Shown here piece after piece: positions 32,526 through 41,809 of a DNA stretch of 64,000 nt (positions are counted from its first letter, which is position 1; every line of letters begins with the position of its first letter). Made by a program: the position numbers and the translations under genes. The notes below the pieces were generated by a model. That model saw only the letters and a program-made list of their open reading frames with translations, was not told the origin of the DNA and did no database searches. Source of the DNA: an uncultured Collinsella sp. (GTDB lineage Bacteria; Actinomycetota; Coriobacteriia; Coriobacteriales; Coriobacteriaceae); assembly GCA_900754525.1 (NCBI GenBank), contig CAAEDE010000040.1, forward strand, positions 1-64,000, written 5' to 3'.

Positions 32526-33119
32526 ATGAAAAAGAAGGCCTTTGCGATTCTCACCCTCTGCATCAGTCTCTTTGCCGCGGTTGCCCTGGTGGGCTGTGGC
32601 GGAAGCGGCGGCGCTACCGGCAGTGGCGGTGGCGGCGGAGCAGAAAAGCCAGCCGTGGATATGAGGACCGACTTCATTTGGTTTAAGGTCGAGGTCCCCG
32701 AGGGCGTCGAGATCACCGACGTCGCAGGCGACACTGCCGACAGGGCCCAGTTTAAGTTCACCGAGAGCGAGCACGCCAGCGATCGCTTCATCCCCGTCTT
32801 CGATCCTGACAAGAACGCCGACGAGCTGTTCGACTACGAGGCAAAGTGGAATGCCAGCTTTGAGTGGACCGAGAATGACCCCGTCAAGTACAACGGCAAG
32901 ACTTGGCGCAACGCTTCCTATACACACTCGGGCGGCGTAACGACCGAATACTTCACCGACGTTGACGGCGGCAGTGTGTATGTGCGTATCGACAACGTCG
33001 AGGAGCACAAGGACGCCGTCGAGACCATGATGAAGTCTCTGGAATTTGCCGACGACATCGCCGAGGCCAAGACCGAGGCCATGGACGTCAAGCTCGACGA
33101 TATCGAGATCAAGCGCTAA
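32526..33119 (+). CDS. Secreted lipoprotein of unknown function
   Basis: The 197-aa protein has a lipoprotein signal: MKKK, a hydrophobic stretch and a lipobox VALVGC with lipidated Cys24. A Gly/Ser-rich spacer (about 25-42) and a soluble domain (about 45-190) rich in Asp, Glu and aromatic residues follow. The soluble part (FIWFKVEVPEGVEI...YFTDVDGGSVYVRIDN) looks like a small beta-sandwich of the kind found in many Collinsella-type lipoproteins, but I recognise no named family. GAGGAGGACAC precedes the ATG. It is monocistronic, ended by the terminator at 33191. Confidence 0.85.
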   Translation: MKKKAFAILTLCISLFAAVALVGCGGSGGATGSGGGGGAEKPAVDMRTDFIWFKVEVPEGVEITDVAGDTADRAQFKFTESEHASDRFIPVFDPDKNADELFDYEAKWNASFEWTENDPVKYNGKTWRNASYTHSGGVTTEYFTDVDGGSVYVRIDNVEEHKDAVETMMKSLEFADDIAEAKTEAMDVKLDDIEIKR

Positions 33120-33190
33120 GCGACTGGCGAGCGCAACGGGAAACACGGTCGCAGTGCAAACAAGCGACGGTACCCCAGCGCTTCGTACCC

Positions 33191-33223
33191 AGGGAGGGCC
33201 GGTAAACCGACCCTCCCTTTCTT
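33191..33223 (+). terminator. Terminator behind the lipoprotein gene
   Basis: An 8-bp stem AGGGAGGG/CCCTCCCT (33191-33198 with 33211-33218), extendable by CGGT/ACCG inside, is followed by TTCTT. It lies 72 bp behind the stop. Confidence 0.85.
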
Positions 33224-33424
33224 ATGCCTGTAGCCGACGAACGCGAGGATGCCGGACGCCGGAACCGCCCCAAATGTGGCAACAGTACGAAAACGACAAA
33301 CACCCCAACACGTCCGCCCACCGATTTATTGCGCCGCGCAGACAATTAAACCAGCATCTTTAAACATCTGGGCAGTATAGTGACCAAAACTATCGCATAA
33401 CCGCACTCTGCGAATGGAGAAGTT

Positions 33425-35908
33425 ATGACCGAACACCATGCCATCAGCCGCCGAGCGTTTACGCTGGGCCTAGGGCTTGCGGCGTTGTCACCACTTGCAA
33501 GCCTGCCCGAAACCGCAGCGCCGGGCATTCCCCTGCGAGCGGCATTTGCAGACAACACACCCGCACCGTCGGACAGCCTCGACAATTTCGTCATTCGCCT
33601 TCGCCCCGCGGGCTATTTTCGCACCGCGAGCGTCAACCAAGACGGCAACGTTCGCGGCAACGTCTGCCACCTGTTTAACGACGGCACGTCCAGCAAGCTC
33701 ATCCTTGAGAACGTAACGACCAAGAATGACGATACAAACTGGTATGCTATCCGCACCTTGCTCAATTTCGAAGAGCATAAAAAGACGGGCTACAGCATTT
33801 GGTCGGTCGACGACGACTCTGACAAAGATGGAAAGGTCATCCACGTATGGGGCGGCGAGTATGACAACAAGCCCAGCCGCGCTTTTGCGTTCGAGCGTCA
33901 ATCAAACGGAACCTATATCATCCGAGACCGCACGGTCGAGAAAGAAACCGAGAAAAAAGACATTAAGTACCTGGCAATAGAATCGAACGGCAAAGACCAG
34001 GACAACAATAAGATCTGCCATAAGAGTGAGAGCATTCCGTGGGAGCTCGAACTTATCGGTTACGACATGAAAAAGAACGATGCCACGGTTAGCAGCATCG
34101 ACTGGATCACGTATAGCAGCTACGTCGATGGGCCATGTTGGATGAGCCACGTCGACGACGACAAGTACCTCGACGAACTGAGCATCCCGGGTACGCACGA
34201 TTCGGGCACCTGCAGCGTGGACAACGACACTGAGCCCCAATCCTCGCAAGTAAAATGCCAGCAGGATTACATTCCCACGCAGTTGCTCGAGGGAATCCGC
34301 TATTTTGATATCCGGCTCGGAAAGGGCGATGACCCCGGCATCGACCACGGAATTTTCTATCTGCTTAAAAAAGACGAGCACTTTTTGCATCTTTCCGATG
34401 TCATCAGGTACTTCAAAACGTTTTTGAACGAAAACCCGTCAGAAGCGCTTATCATGCTCGCATCGCGCGGCAACGATGAGGCTACCGACGAAAGCATAAC
34501 GACGGCCTTCGCCAAGGTTATGGCCGATAACCCCAACCTGTTCTACACATCGGGCCACGTCCCCACGCTGGGCGAGGTGCGCGGAAAGATTGTCCTGCTG
34601 CGTCGATTTGGGCTCGCCGGCAACAGCGTAAGCGGCCACACGTGGGGCCTCGACCTCACCCAATGGGATGACAAAATCAAGGCGCATTCCGGGCAGTCGA
34701 TGTGTCTCGTCCAAGACGCGCGGGGATTTGAAGCCATAGGGGAAACGGGCAATGAAGAGCCCTATTGCACCAAGGTATATGCCCAGGACAAGTACAAACT
34801 CACGGGAACCGACAAGCTCAGTTGGGTCGATAATGCGCTGAAGGAAACGACCGGGCGCACGCGCAACAAGGTGGACGTCGTGGACGATGCCGGGGCCACG
34901 GTGCAAGTCCAGGAGCGTTGCTGGTCTATCAACTACACCAGCTGCACGGGCTTGTCGCATGGAGGCAATCCTTTTACCTCGGCACGAGTAGTCAATGAGC
35001 ATCTGTATAAGAGCCCGTACATCAACCCCAGCGGCAACGAGAAAACAAAGTCAGATTACCTCAAGCACATTGGCATCATCGCATCCGACTTTGTTGATGC
35101 GGCGCTGGCCCGGAGCATCTACCAGCGCAATTACGATACGCAGCACAAGCAGACAGCTTCGTGCTACCTCCCAGCCCGCATGCACATGACATATGGCAAC
35201 TCGCTGAGCGACGCCTCGCTCCAGGACGGCAAGACCGTTGGCGAGGGTCATTTCCGCCTTGTCGACAGCAGCAACGTACTCAACGTGGCGGCTTCGGGCC
35301 ATGCGTTTGCCATCGAATATGTGGATGTCGACGCCCTGGGCAACGAGACCGTTACGGGGCTGCAGGGCTCTGTGCCCATCGATATCGATCCACGCGCGCT
35401 GACGCCCCATTTTGAGGGACTCGAAGGCCTTAAGGCCGGCGAAGACGTGCGCGCCAAGATTGCGGCATCACTCGAGGGCAAGCTCGAAACCGATGCCTGC
35501 GCGGCCCAGCTCGAGTTTGTGCACGACGCGAACGGCGCTCCGGGAACGGCGATGGCCGAGGGCGAAACATTTGCCGCAGGGACGTACTGGGTGCGCGTGA
35601 ACGGTCTCTTGGGCAACGCGGCGCAGAACTACACGCTCGCCAGCGACGGAGCCGCAAGCTTTACCGTAGCGGCCTCGGGCAGTGCGGGCGGCACCGACGG
35701 TGGCACGGGTTCCAACGCAGGCGGCGCCGACAAGAATGGCAAGGGCAACAAGAGCGACCAGGGCAAGAGCTCGGGCGGAAAACTCGCCGACACGGGAGAC
35801 GGCTCCGGCATTGCCGCCGGGCTCGCTGCCGCCGCCGTGGCGACAACGGTCGCAGGTGCAGCAATGCTTGCCAGTGACCGCGACAATACCGAGGACGTTA
35901 ACGAATAG
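33425..35908 (+). CDS. Secreted PI-PLC X-domain phosphodiesterase with a Tat signal and LAxTG-type anchor
   Basis: The 827-aa protein begins with a twin-arginine signal (SRRAFTLGLGLAAL). Residues about 50-215 look like a ricin-type beta-trefoil or other beta domain. A phosphatidylinositol-phospholipase C X-like catalytic domain follows (about 225-590). LSIPGTHDSGT supplies His258, RYFDIRLG the metal/acid region, and the DHG motif His308. A beta domain (about 610-750) precedes a Gly/Asn/Lys linker. The end is sortase-like: LADTGDGSG, a membrane helix and a short acidic tail. LAxTG is the recognition form used by class E sortases of high-GC Gram-positives. It should be wall-attached and act on host or bacterial phosphoinositol lipids or GPI-like molecules (inference). 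Confidence 0.9.
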   Translation: MTEHHAISRRAFTLGLGLAALSPLASLPETAAPGIPLRAAFADNTPAPSDSLDNFVIRLRPAGYFRTASVNQDGNVRGNVCHLFNDGTSSKLILENVTTKNDDTNWYAIRTLLNFEEHKKTGYSIWSVDDDSDKDGKVIHVWGGEYDNKPSRAFAFERQSNGTYIIRDRTVEKETEKKDIKYLAIESNGKDQDNNKICHKSESIPWELELIGYDMKKNDATVSSIDWITYSSYVDGPCWMSHVDDDKYLDELSIPGTHDSGTCSVDNDTEPQSSQVKCQQDYIPTQLLEGIRYFDIRLGKGDDPGIDHGIFYLLKKDEHFLHLSDVIRYFKTFLNENPSEALIMLASRGNDEATDESITTAFAKVMADNPNLFYTSGHVPTLGEVRGKIVLLRRFGLAGNSVSGHTWGLDLTQWDDKIKAHSGQSMCLVQDARGFEAIGETGNEEPYCTKVYAQDKYKLTGTDKLSWVDNALKETTGRTRNKVDVVDDAGATVQVQERCWSINYTSCTGLSHGGNPFTSARVVNEHLYKSPYINPSGNEKTKSDYLKHIGIIASDFVDAALARSIYQRNYDTQHKQTASCYLPARMHMTYGNSLSDASLQDGKTVGEGHFRLVDSSNVLNVAASGHAFAIEYVDVDALGNETVTGLQGSVPIDIDPRALTPHFEGLEGLKAGEDVRAKIAASLEGKLETDACAAQLEFVHDANGAPGTAMAEGETFAAGTYWVRVNGLLGNAAQNYTLASDGAASFTVAASGSAGGTDGGTGSNAGGADKNGKGNKSDQGKSSGGKLADTGDGSGIAAGLAAAAVATTVAGAAMLASDRDNTEDVNE

Positions 35909-35938
35909 GCAAGCCAGTCTTTTGGGCGCATTAACTCA

Positions 35939-35975
35939 ATCGGGGCGCAGAATACCGTTCTGCGCCCCGATTTTT
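35939..35975. terminator. Strong terminator, likely bidirectional
   Basis: A perfect 14-bp stem (35939-35952 with 35958-35971) with a 5-nt loop is followed by TTTTT on the plus strand. It lies between the PI-PLC gene and the convergent small gene at 36001. Confidence 0.9.
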
Positions 35976-36000
35976 ACCTTGGCCCGAACGCCTCTATCGG

Positions 36001-36270
36001 CTACATCACCATGTTCAGCGCGTTCACAAATTCCTGGGCCTTCGCACGGCTACTCAGGCTAAAGACGCAAGCGGTCAACAGCCTGTTACGCAGGAAAACG
36101 TCGCGACCCTTGATCCTGTTGACCCCCGTGATGTCCTTAAGGTAGACAATCTCGGTGTGCCTGCCGCCAAAAGTGCCCTTCTTGAGCACCTCGATACGAT
36201 TGGGGTAGATCTTAACGTCTTTAAACCTACCCGAACCCTTGTCCTGAAACAGCAAGGTGTTGTTGTCCAT
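36001..36270 (-). CDS. Small PH-like domain protein, unknown function
   Basis: The 89-aa protein MDNNTLLFQDKGSG... shows alternating strands and one C-terminal helix. The segments RFKDVKIYPNRIEVL, EIVYLKDITGVNRI and SLSSRAKAQEFVNALNMV are reminiscent of bacterial PH-like or DUF4429 domains. GGGAG lies 8 nt before the ATG at 36270; in-frame starts further upstream lack this. It is a single gene on the minus strand, convergent with the PI-PLC gene. Confidence 0.6.
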   Translation of the reverse strand: MDNNTLLFQDKGSGRFKDVKIYPNRIEVLKKGTFGGRHTEIVYLKDITGVNRIKGRDVFLRNRLLTACVFSLSSRAKAQEFVNALNMVM

Positions 36271-36438
36271 GCGTGTCACTCCCATGGGGTTCGTTAAAAC
36301 TGTCTCTATGGCCACATTTTAGTCACCGCAAGGCCCCCATGCGAAGGTGCCAGACAACGCAGCAATTCGTGTCCGCGCGAGGCTTTAAACTAAATGTAAT
36401 AAAGATGCATTCCTCAAGAGGAAAGTCGGGCGATATTG

Positions 36439-37488
36439 ATGGGTGAACTGGTAAACCTCGGGGAATCGACAATCGTGCCAGAAGTTTTTTACAAGCAGGT
36501 TTCCTCGATTCTCAACGCCGCTCGCAACAAGGCATATACCGCCGTTAACTTTGCGATGGTTGAGGCGTATTGGGAGATCGGCAAGAGCATTGTTGATAAG
36601 CAGGGCGGAGAGGAGCGCGCCAAGTATGGAGAGGCACTGCTCAAGGCCCTCGCAATCAGACTTACCAAGGATTTTGGTAAAGGTTTTGAAGCAAGAGAGC
36701 TGCGTAAAATGCGTCAGTTCTATCTTACATTTCCAATTCGGGACTCACTGCGTCCCGAATTGAGTTGGACACATTATCGGAGGTTAATACGCATTCCTGA
36801 CCCCGAAGCTCGCACCTGGTACATGAACGAATGCGCCGACTCTCGCTGGAGCGCGCGCCAGCTCGAACGCCAGATCAACACCATGTTCCGCGAGCGCCTA
36901 CTTGCCAGCAAAGACAAGGAGGCCGTCACCCAGGAAATCCAAAAGAGCGCCCCAGCTCGTCGCCCCGAGGATATCATCCGCAATCCATATGTACTGGAGT
37001 TTTTAGGTTTCTCGGACGATACTGCGTTTCGCGAGAGCAATCTAGAGCAGGCGCTCATCACACATCTTCAGAAGTTCCTGCTAGAGCTTGGCCGTGGCTT
37101 TGCTTTCGAGGCGCGCCAAAAGCACATCACCTTTGATGGGCGCCATTTCTATATTGACCTTGTTTTTTACAACTATCTGATGCGCTGCTTCGTGCTCATC
37201 GACCTTAAGACCGATGACCTTACGCATCAGGACCTAGGCCAGATGCAAATGTATGTGAACTACTACACGCGTGAGCTCATGAACGAAGGCGACAATCCGC
37301 CCATAGGCATCGTGCTCTGCGCGGACAAAAGCGATTCGATCGTCGAGTACACGCTGCCCGAAGACAACGACCAAGTGTTTGCCGCCAAATACCTGCCGTA
37401 TCTCCCAAGCAAGGAAGAGCTGGCGCGCGAGCTGAGTGCCGAGTACCGCGCCATCAACGAAGCGACTAATGGCGAAGTGCAAGGATAG
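36439..37488 (+). CDS. DUF1016/YhcG family PD-(D/E)xK nuclease
   Basis: The 349-aa protein belongs to the YhcG family. An N-terminal DUF1016 helical domain (about 10-160: NFAMVEAYWEIGKSIV, SWTHYRRLIRI, WYMNECADSRWSARQLERQI) is followed by a C-terminal PD-(D/E)xK-like nuclease core. The core motif is YIDLVFYN...CFVLIDLKT, with the late QMQMYVNYY as the last helix. Such orphan genes often travel with restriction or other defence islands. The gene stands alone here, and its AT-richer codon use suggests transfer. ATG 36439 is chosen, with AGAGGAAAG further upstream. Confidence 0.88.
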   Translation: MGELVNLGESTIVPEVFYKQVSSILNAARNKAYTAVNFAMVEAYWEIGKSIVDKQGGEERAKYGEALLKALAIRLTKDFGKGFEARELRKMRQFYLTFPIRDSLRPELSWTHYRRLIRIPDPEARTWYMNECADSRWSARQLERQINTMFRERLLASKDKEAVTQEIQKSAPARRPEDIIRNPYVLEFLGFSDDTAFRESNLEQALITHLQKFLLELGRGFAFEARQKHITFDGRHFYIDLVFYNYLMRCFVLIDLKTDDLTHQDLGQMQMYVNYYTRELMNEGDNPPIGIVLCADKSDSIVEYTLPEDNDQVFAAKYLPYLPSKEELARELSAEYRAINEATNGEVQG

Positions 37489-37884
37489 CGGCACGTTGCG
37501 ACCGAAACCACCGCAGCCGTCGCAGGCGCACCCGCGGTTGCGACGCACGCTACGAAACAATACTGGTCATGGACGCCGGCAACGACATTCTAGCCGTGGC
37601 TGGAGAGCGTGACCTGACAGGCAAAAACGCGACCTTCGTCTGATGTGGACCCATTGGCTGCCACAGAAAAGGACCGGTTGCAGCCGGCCCTCAAGACACT
37701 TGCACCTGCGTTGCCCGCGCTTCCGAAGTGTGACTAACTGAGGAGCGGGTTCCGTGGCACAACCTAATCTTGCCCAGCGAGGCGGCCCTTTTGCAGCCGG
37801 TCCACCGTTTATTTACATCTACCCCCCTGCCAAACTACCGAACGGCAGCCCGCACGCCTGCGAGCCGTCCCGTGCTGCGCTTCC
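37489..37884. other. 396-bp region without a clear gene, possible gene remnant
   Basis: No gene with a ribosome site was found. A plus-strand stretch ending at 37643 reads as MDAGNDILAVAGERDL... and resembles the tail of a lost protein. It is too short to name. A GTG frame at 37754 with a ribosome-like GAGGAG runs antisense into the zinc-ribbon gene and is not convincing. There is no terminator for either flanking gene. Confidence 0.4.
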
Positions 37885-39222
37885 CTACTTCCCAAAGATC
37901 GCAGCGAACAAGCCCTTACGTTTAGGCTTCTCCTCTCGATAAGAACCCTCGACGGCGGCTGCAACCTGGCGCGGTTGCTCGCCGCCTCCACGGCGCACGA
38001 TCTGGTATAGGAACGGCGATTTAACGTATTTGACCTCGATGGGCGTGGCGTGCACGGTGCTCTCGCCGGACAGATGCAGGCTGGGGTTGAGCGATGCCAC
38101 GATATGCGTTTCGCGCTTGTCGCTAAACACCACCGCGGCCGCACGACCCGTCTGGCCGTTCACGGCGATGCGCACCTGCTCGCCATCGCGGCTATCCGTC
38201 GCCGGACGATCGACAAAGTAGACCGGCACCATCACCAGGCCATCCTTATGCTTGCGGGCCTTGCGCGCCCACGTGCGGATGCTCTTTTTATTGAGCCCCA
38301 GTACAGCCTCGGCGTCGTTGCCTGCAACGTCGAGCGCCAGCTTATCAATGACCACCTGGTCCTTGGTGGACGCATCGACGGAGACAACGCGGAAGTCACC
38401 TTCCTGCATGGCCGGATCAAACGGCCCAACCTTGACAAAGTCCCACGGCTCCAAAATGCCCATAAGGCGAACATCCAGATAGTTTGCCCTGGGATACGCC
38501 CAGTCGAGCACCTCGTAGTACACCAAGGTCCCCTTGCTCAGCCCCTTGCCCGGGAAGGACGCCATCATGCGCAGATCCGCGAGCGCCATGGGAAAGTAGA
38601 AGAGCATCATGTCGTTTTGGATCGCGTCCTCCACGTCGTGCCCGGCAAAGGCGTCGGGGTACTGGCGCACCAGCTGCAGCGCATTGGCACGTGCCTGCTG
38701 CAGCGAGATCTCGCAGGGAATGCCCTGCTCTGGCACATACTCGGCACCCACGCCCATGGTCAGGCGCTTACTGAATGCGCCGGGTTTGAGCAAGTCGGCC
38801 ACACCAATCTTGTTGCCGCAGGACGGGCACTCAAACACACGCTGCGTTGACTCGCCCTCAAAGGACGCACCACAGAAGGGACAAGGAATGCTCACATGCG
38901 TGGCCTCTTGGAACTCCTGCGCCGTGCCGCGATCCTCCCACAGCAGATGTTCCAGGACCGACTGATTGCGCCAGTGCGAATTGAAGAAATACCAGTCCGG
39001 GTCCTCCGGGCGCTCGAGTTGCGACACATGTGTGAGCTTGAGCAGTCCATCCACCACCGTCAACGGCGTATGACGAATGCCCAAAGCGCTCTTGGGCTCC
39101 CCGGCATCCGCCTGCCACGGGATGACCGTTCCGCAATAGGCACACTCAAAGCTGCGCTTAGCCTGGTGCGAGTACATAGGGCCGCCGCAGTTTTGGCATT
39201 TAATGGCAAACATCTCGTCCAT
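37885..39222 (-). CDS. Double zinc-ribbon protein of unknown function
   Basis: The 445-aa cytoplasmic protein has two zinc-ribbon modules. The first is near the N-terminus (MDEMFAIKCQNCGGPM...FECAYCGTVIP). The second is near residues 115-140 (CPFCGASFEG...FECPSCGNKIG), giving four CxxC pairs. The remainder (about 150-430) is a mixed alpha/beta region with no recognisable catalytic motif and a basic C-terminal tail (PKRKGLFAAIFGK). AGGAGG lies 8 nt before ATG 39222; the ATG 3 codons later is an alternative. It stands alone on the minus strand, divergent from the CDF transporter. Confidence 0.8.
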   Translation of the reverse strand: MDEMFAIKCQNCGGPMYSHQAKRSFECAYCGTVIPWQADAGEPKSALGIRHTPLTVVDGLLKLTHVSQLERPEDPDWYFFNSHWRNQSVLEHLLWEDRGTAQEFQEATHVSIPCPFCGASFEGESTQRVFECPSCGNKIGVADLLKPGAFSKRLTMGVGAEYVPEQGIPCEISLQQARANALQLVRQYPDAFAGHDVEDAIQNDMMLFYFPMALADLRMMASFPGKGLSKGTLVYYEVLDWAYPRANYLDVRLMGILEPWDFVKVGPFDPAMQEGDFRVVSVDASTKDQVVIDKLALDVAGNDAEAVLGLNKKSIRTWARKARKHKDGLVMVPVYFVDRPATDSRDGEQVRIAVNGQTGRAAAVVFSDKRETHIVASLNPSLHLSGESTVHATPIEVKYVKSPFLYQIVRRGGGEQPRQVAAAVEGSYREEKPKRKGLFAAIFGK

Positions 39223-39440
39223 GGAAACGTCCTCCTTTGCACAGGGGCTGTCGACATTAAGTATGTCGAGCAAACAGGCACATGCCCATACCCATGTGGC
39301 CCAAAATGGACCACCCAGGCAGACGTGAAGGCTCGCTCGTTAGTGCCGGCAGACCATTGCTGCATTTTCTGAGCATCGGTGCACGGCGCCCCTGTGCGAG
39401 CTACACTATCCCCTTAAACATGATTGTGAGGACGACCGCT

Positions 39441-40622
39441 ATGCTATTTGTAAATCGGCTGGTACATACGCTTGTTCCCGGCAGCGAAAGCGAGCCGGTC
39501 GATACCTCCTGCCGCACCCGTGCCGGCTTTACCGCGAGCCTTATCTGCATCGGCCTCAACATCACGCTATGCCTCGCCAAGGGTATCGCGGGCCTGCTCG
39601 CCGGCTCCGTATCGCTTGTCGCCGACGCCTTCAACAACCTCTCCGATGCCTCGAGCAACATCGTAAGCCTGCTCGGGTTCCGTCTTGCCAGCCGCCCGGC
39701 CGATGAAGGGCACCCTTATGGCCACGGCCGCTACGAGTACCTTGCCGGCTTGTTCGTCGCTGTTCTGGTCTGCGCCGTTGGTATCAACCTGGTGCTCGAG
39801 TCTGCCGCCAAAATCATCAAGCCCTCCCCCACTTCCTACACGTTAGTCTCCATGGCGGCATTGATTGCATCCATGCTCGTCAAGCTCTGGATGGCGGCAT
39901 TCAACCGCGCGCTGGGTAACCGCATCGATTCAGAGACGCTCATCGCCACGGCGCAGGACTCCAAAAACGATGTCATCGCCTCGGGCTCGGTCCTGGTGGC
40001 GGCGCTTATTTCGCAGACGACCGGCTTTGACCTCGATGGCTGGGCAGGCCTGGGCGTGGGCATCTTTATCTGCGTCAGCGGTATGGGCCTGGTGCGCGAT
40101 GCCATCAGCCCGCTGTTGGGGCAAGCGCCTGATCCCAAGCTCGTCCAGGCAATCCGTGACAAGATCATGTCGTATCCGCAGGTCCTAGGCACGCACGACC
40201 TGATGGTGCACGACTATGGCCCCGGTCGGCAATTTGCCAGCGCGCACGTGGAGATGCCCGGCGAGGGCGACGCGTTTGAGCACCACGAGATCCTGGACAC
40301 CATCGAGCACGACATCAAGCGCCAGATGGGCATTGGGATCACGCTGCACTGCGACCCCATCGCGACAACCGGCGACGACCTGCGCGGCTGGGTCAAGCGC
40401 GGCGTCATGCAGATCGATCCCGCGCTCTCCATCCACGACCTGCACGAGCACGACGGGTTCGTTTCGTTTGACCTGGTGCGTCCCGACGGCTTTGACATTT
40501 CCGACGAGAAGCTGCTGGAACTCGTCACGCGCATCGTGCACAAGCGCCGGCCCGACGCCGCGTGCGTCGTCACGTTTGACTCGGGCTTTAGCTCGCCCGA
40601 GCGTCCGGCCGAGCAGTTGTAG
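39441..40622 (+). CDS. Cation diffusion facilitator family metal exporter
   Basis: The 393-aa protein couples proton entry to export of Zn2+, Mn2+ or Fe2+. It has six membrane helices. The metal site motif in helix 2 reads LVADAFNNLSDASSN (DxxxD type), HPYGHGRYEY follows in the loop, and helix 5 carries QDSKNDVIASG (normally HxxxD; here the first residue is Gln). The cytoplasmic metal-sensing domain (about 215-300) has HDLMVHDYG and SAHVEMPG. An extra C-terminal segment of about 90 residues is unusual. GAGGAC lies upstream of ATG 39441. The altered helix-5 motif could shift metal specificity. Confidence 0.9.
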   Translation: MLFVNRLVHTLVPGSESEPVDTSCRTRAGFTASLICIGLNITLCLAKGIAGLLAGSVSLVADAFNNLSDASSNIVSLLGFRLASRPADEGHPYGHGRYEYLAGLFVAVLVCAVGINLVLESAAKIIKPSPTSYTLVSMAALIASMLVKLWMAAFNRALGNRIDSETLIATAQDSKNDVIASGSVLVAALISQTTGFDLDGWAGLGVGIFICVSGMGLVRDAISPLLGQAPDPKLVQAIRDKIMSYPQVLGTHDLMVHDYGPGRQFASAHVEMPGEGDAFEHHEILDTIEHDIKRQMGIGITLHCDPIATTGDDLRGWVKRGVMQIDPALSIHDLHEHDGFVSFDLVRPDGFDISDEKLLELVTRIVHKRRPDAACVVTFDSGFSSPERPAEQL

Positions 40623-40640
40623 CCCCGCTCCGCTCGTCCG

Positions 40641-41630
40641 CTAGTTTCCCTGCACGCCCGAGATGCCGTTTTGCAGGGCATTCCAGGCATCCGTCGCCAT
40701 ATCACCCAGGTTCTGAGCGGTATCGCCCAGGTTCTGGGCCGTGTCGCCCAGCTCTTGCGCCTTGCCTCCCAACTCCTGTGCCTTGTTGCTCAAGTCCTCC
40801 AGCGTATTGGAGCTCGAGCTGTCGGTACCGCTTTGGCCGTCGGACGAGCTGCCCGAGCTGTTCTTGTGCGTGAGCTGAATTTCGAGGTTGCCGCTGTCGT
40901 TATAGTAGGCAGACGTCACGACCCAGTTGGCATCGATGACGGGCGTTGAGCCATCATCAGTCAGGACCACGGCATTCGAAAGATCGGCGCCGCGCGACTT
41001 GAGGATCTTCTTGGCGTTGGACCAGTACTGCCCCGGGATATCGCTCAGATCGACGGTGCTAGACGAGGCGAACTCGGTTTGCTCGGCAGTGGTATCGGCC
41101 GTTGAACTCCCTCGCTTGTTGAGCATGCCCGACACGATGGCAAACACAACCGACAGCGCAAAGAAGATCGCCAGTACGATGAGGATCTTCTTGATCACGC
41201 TCGACGAACGCGACGGCTTCTTCTCCTCGTCCTCGCCATATTGCGGAATCGACTTGGGGTACTCGCGATACGGCTCGCGCGACTCGTAGCGAGGTTGCGC
41301 CGTGCGAGGCATATACGTCGTCTGCTGAGGCTGCGGAATGGGATTCTGCGGCAGGTCATCATAGGGATTCGGCGTCGAGGCGGCATAAGAATCCTGCGGC
41401 GCGTAATCAAACGGGTCTGCCGCCGCGTTGCCATAGGGGCTTTGCGAAGATGCAGCGTAAGGGTCCTGCGCCGCGTCGCCATAGCCCATAACTCGTGTGG
41501 GCTCGGCAGAAGGCTGCGTCGCGGCGGGGTCGACATAACCGGGATTGGGAACAACACGGGTCGCATCGGCGCTACCGCCAGCCCGTGCGGAGCCGTACCC
41601 GCCCATCACGGTCGTCTTATCCTGGTCCAT
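40641..41630 (-). CDS. Membrane protein with low-complexity N-terminus and coiled-coil C-terminus
   Basis: The 329-aa protein has a Pro/Gln/Tyr/Ala-rich cytoplasmic N-terminus (about 1-130: repeated DPYAASS, PNPYDD), one membrane helix (about 144-167, IKKILIVLAIFFALSVVFAIVSG) and an extracellular domain (about 185-265). The C-terminus repeats the heptad-like GDTAQNLGD three times, mirrored in a tandem DNA repeat around 40700-40790. The layout resembles forkhead-associated-type or zinc-ribbon-anchored surface sensors, but no domain is certain. Function unknown. Confidence 0.78.
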   Translation of the reverse strand: MDQDKTTVMGGYGSARAGGSADATRVVPNPGYVDPAATQPSAEPTRVMGYGDAAQDPYAASSQSPYGNAAADPFDYAPQDSYAASTPNPYDDLPQNPIPQPQQTTYMPRTAQPRYESREPYREYPKSIPQYGEDEEKKPSRSSSVIKKILIVLAIFFALSVVFAIVSGMLNKRGSSTADTTAEQTEFASSSTVDLSDIPGQYWSNAKKILKSRGADLSNAVVLTDDGSTPVIDANWVVTSAYYNDSGNLEIQLTHKNSSGSSSDGQSGTDSSSSNTLEDLSNKAQELGGKAQELGDTAQNLGDTAQNLGDMATDAWNALQNGISGVQGN

Positions 41631-41748
41631 GCAACGTTTCCTTTCCGTCGCCTGTAAGCATCAAGTTATCCATGCATTCTACCCGCGCAAAAGCCTATGA
41701 TGGGCAAAGCCCGTCGGTATCTACAAGACATGCGCGGGCTTAAGGATC

Positions 41749-41784
41749 AAAAAGCCCCGCCGTGCCTTGTGGGCGCGGCGGGGC
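41749..41784 (-). terminator. Terminator behind fhs
   Basis: A 9-bp GC stem (41754-41762 with 41776-41784) is followed on the minus strand by TTTTTGATCC. It lies 25 bp behind the fhs stop. Confidence 0.88.
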
Positions 41785-41809
41785 GGGCTAGCAGCTATGG
41801 ACAGCAGGT

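Noticed and set aside
37754..37942. GTG-start 62-codon frame with GAGGAG upstream
   Set aside because: It runs antisense into the zinc-ribbon gene and its product looks random. The ribosome-like site alone is not enough.
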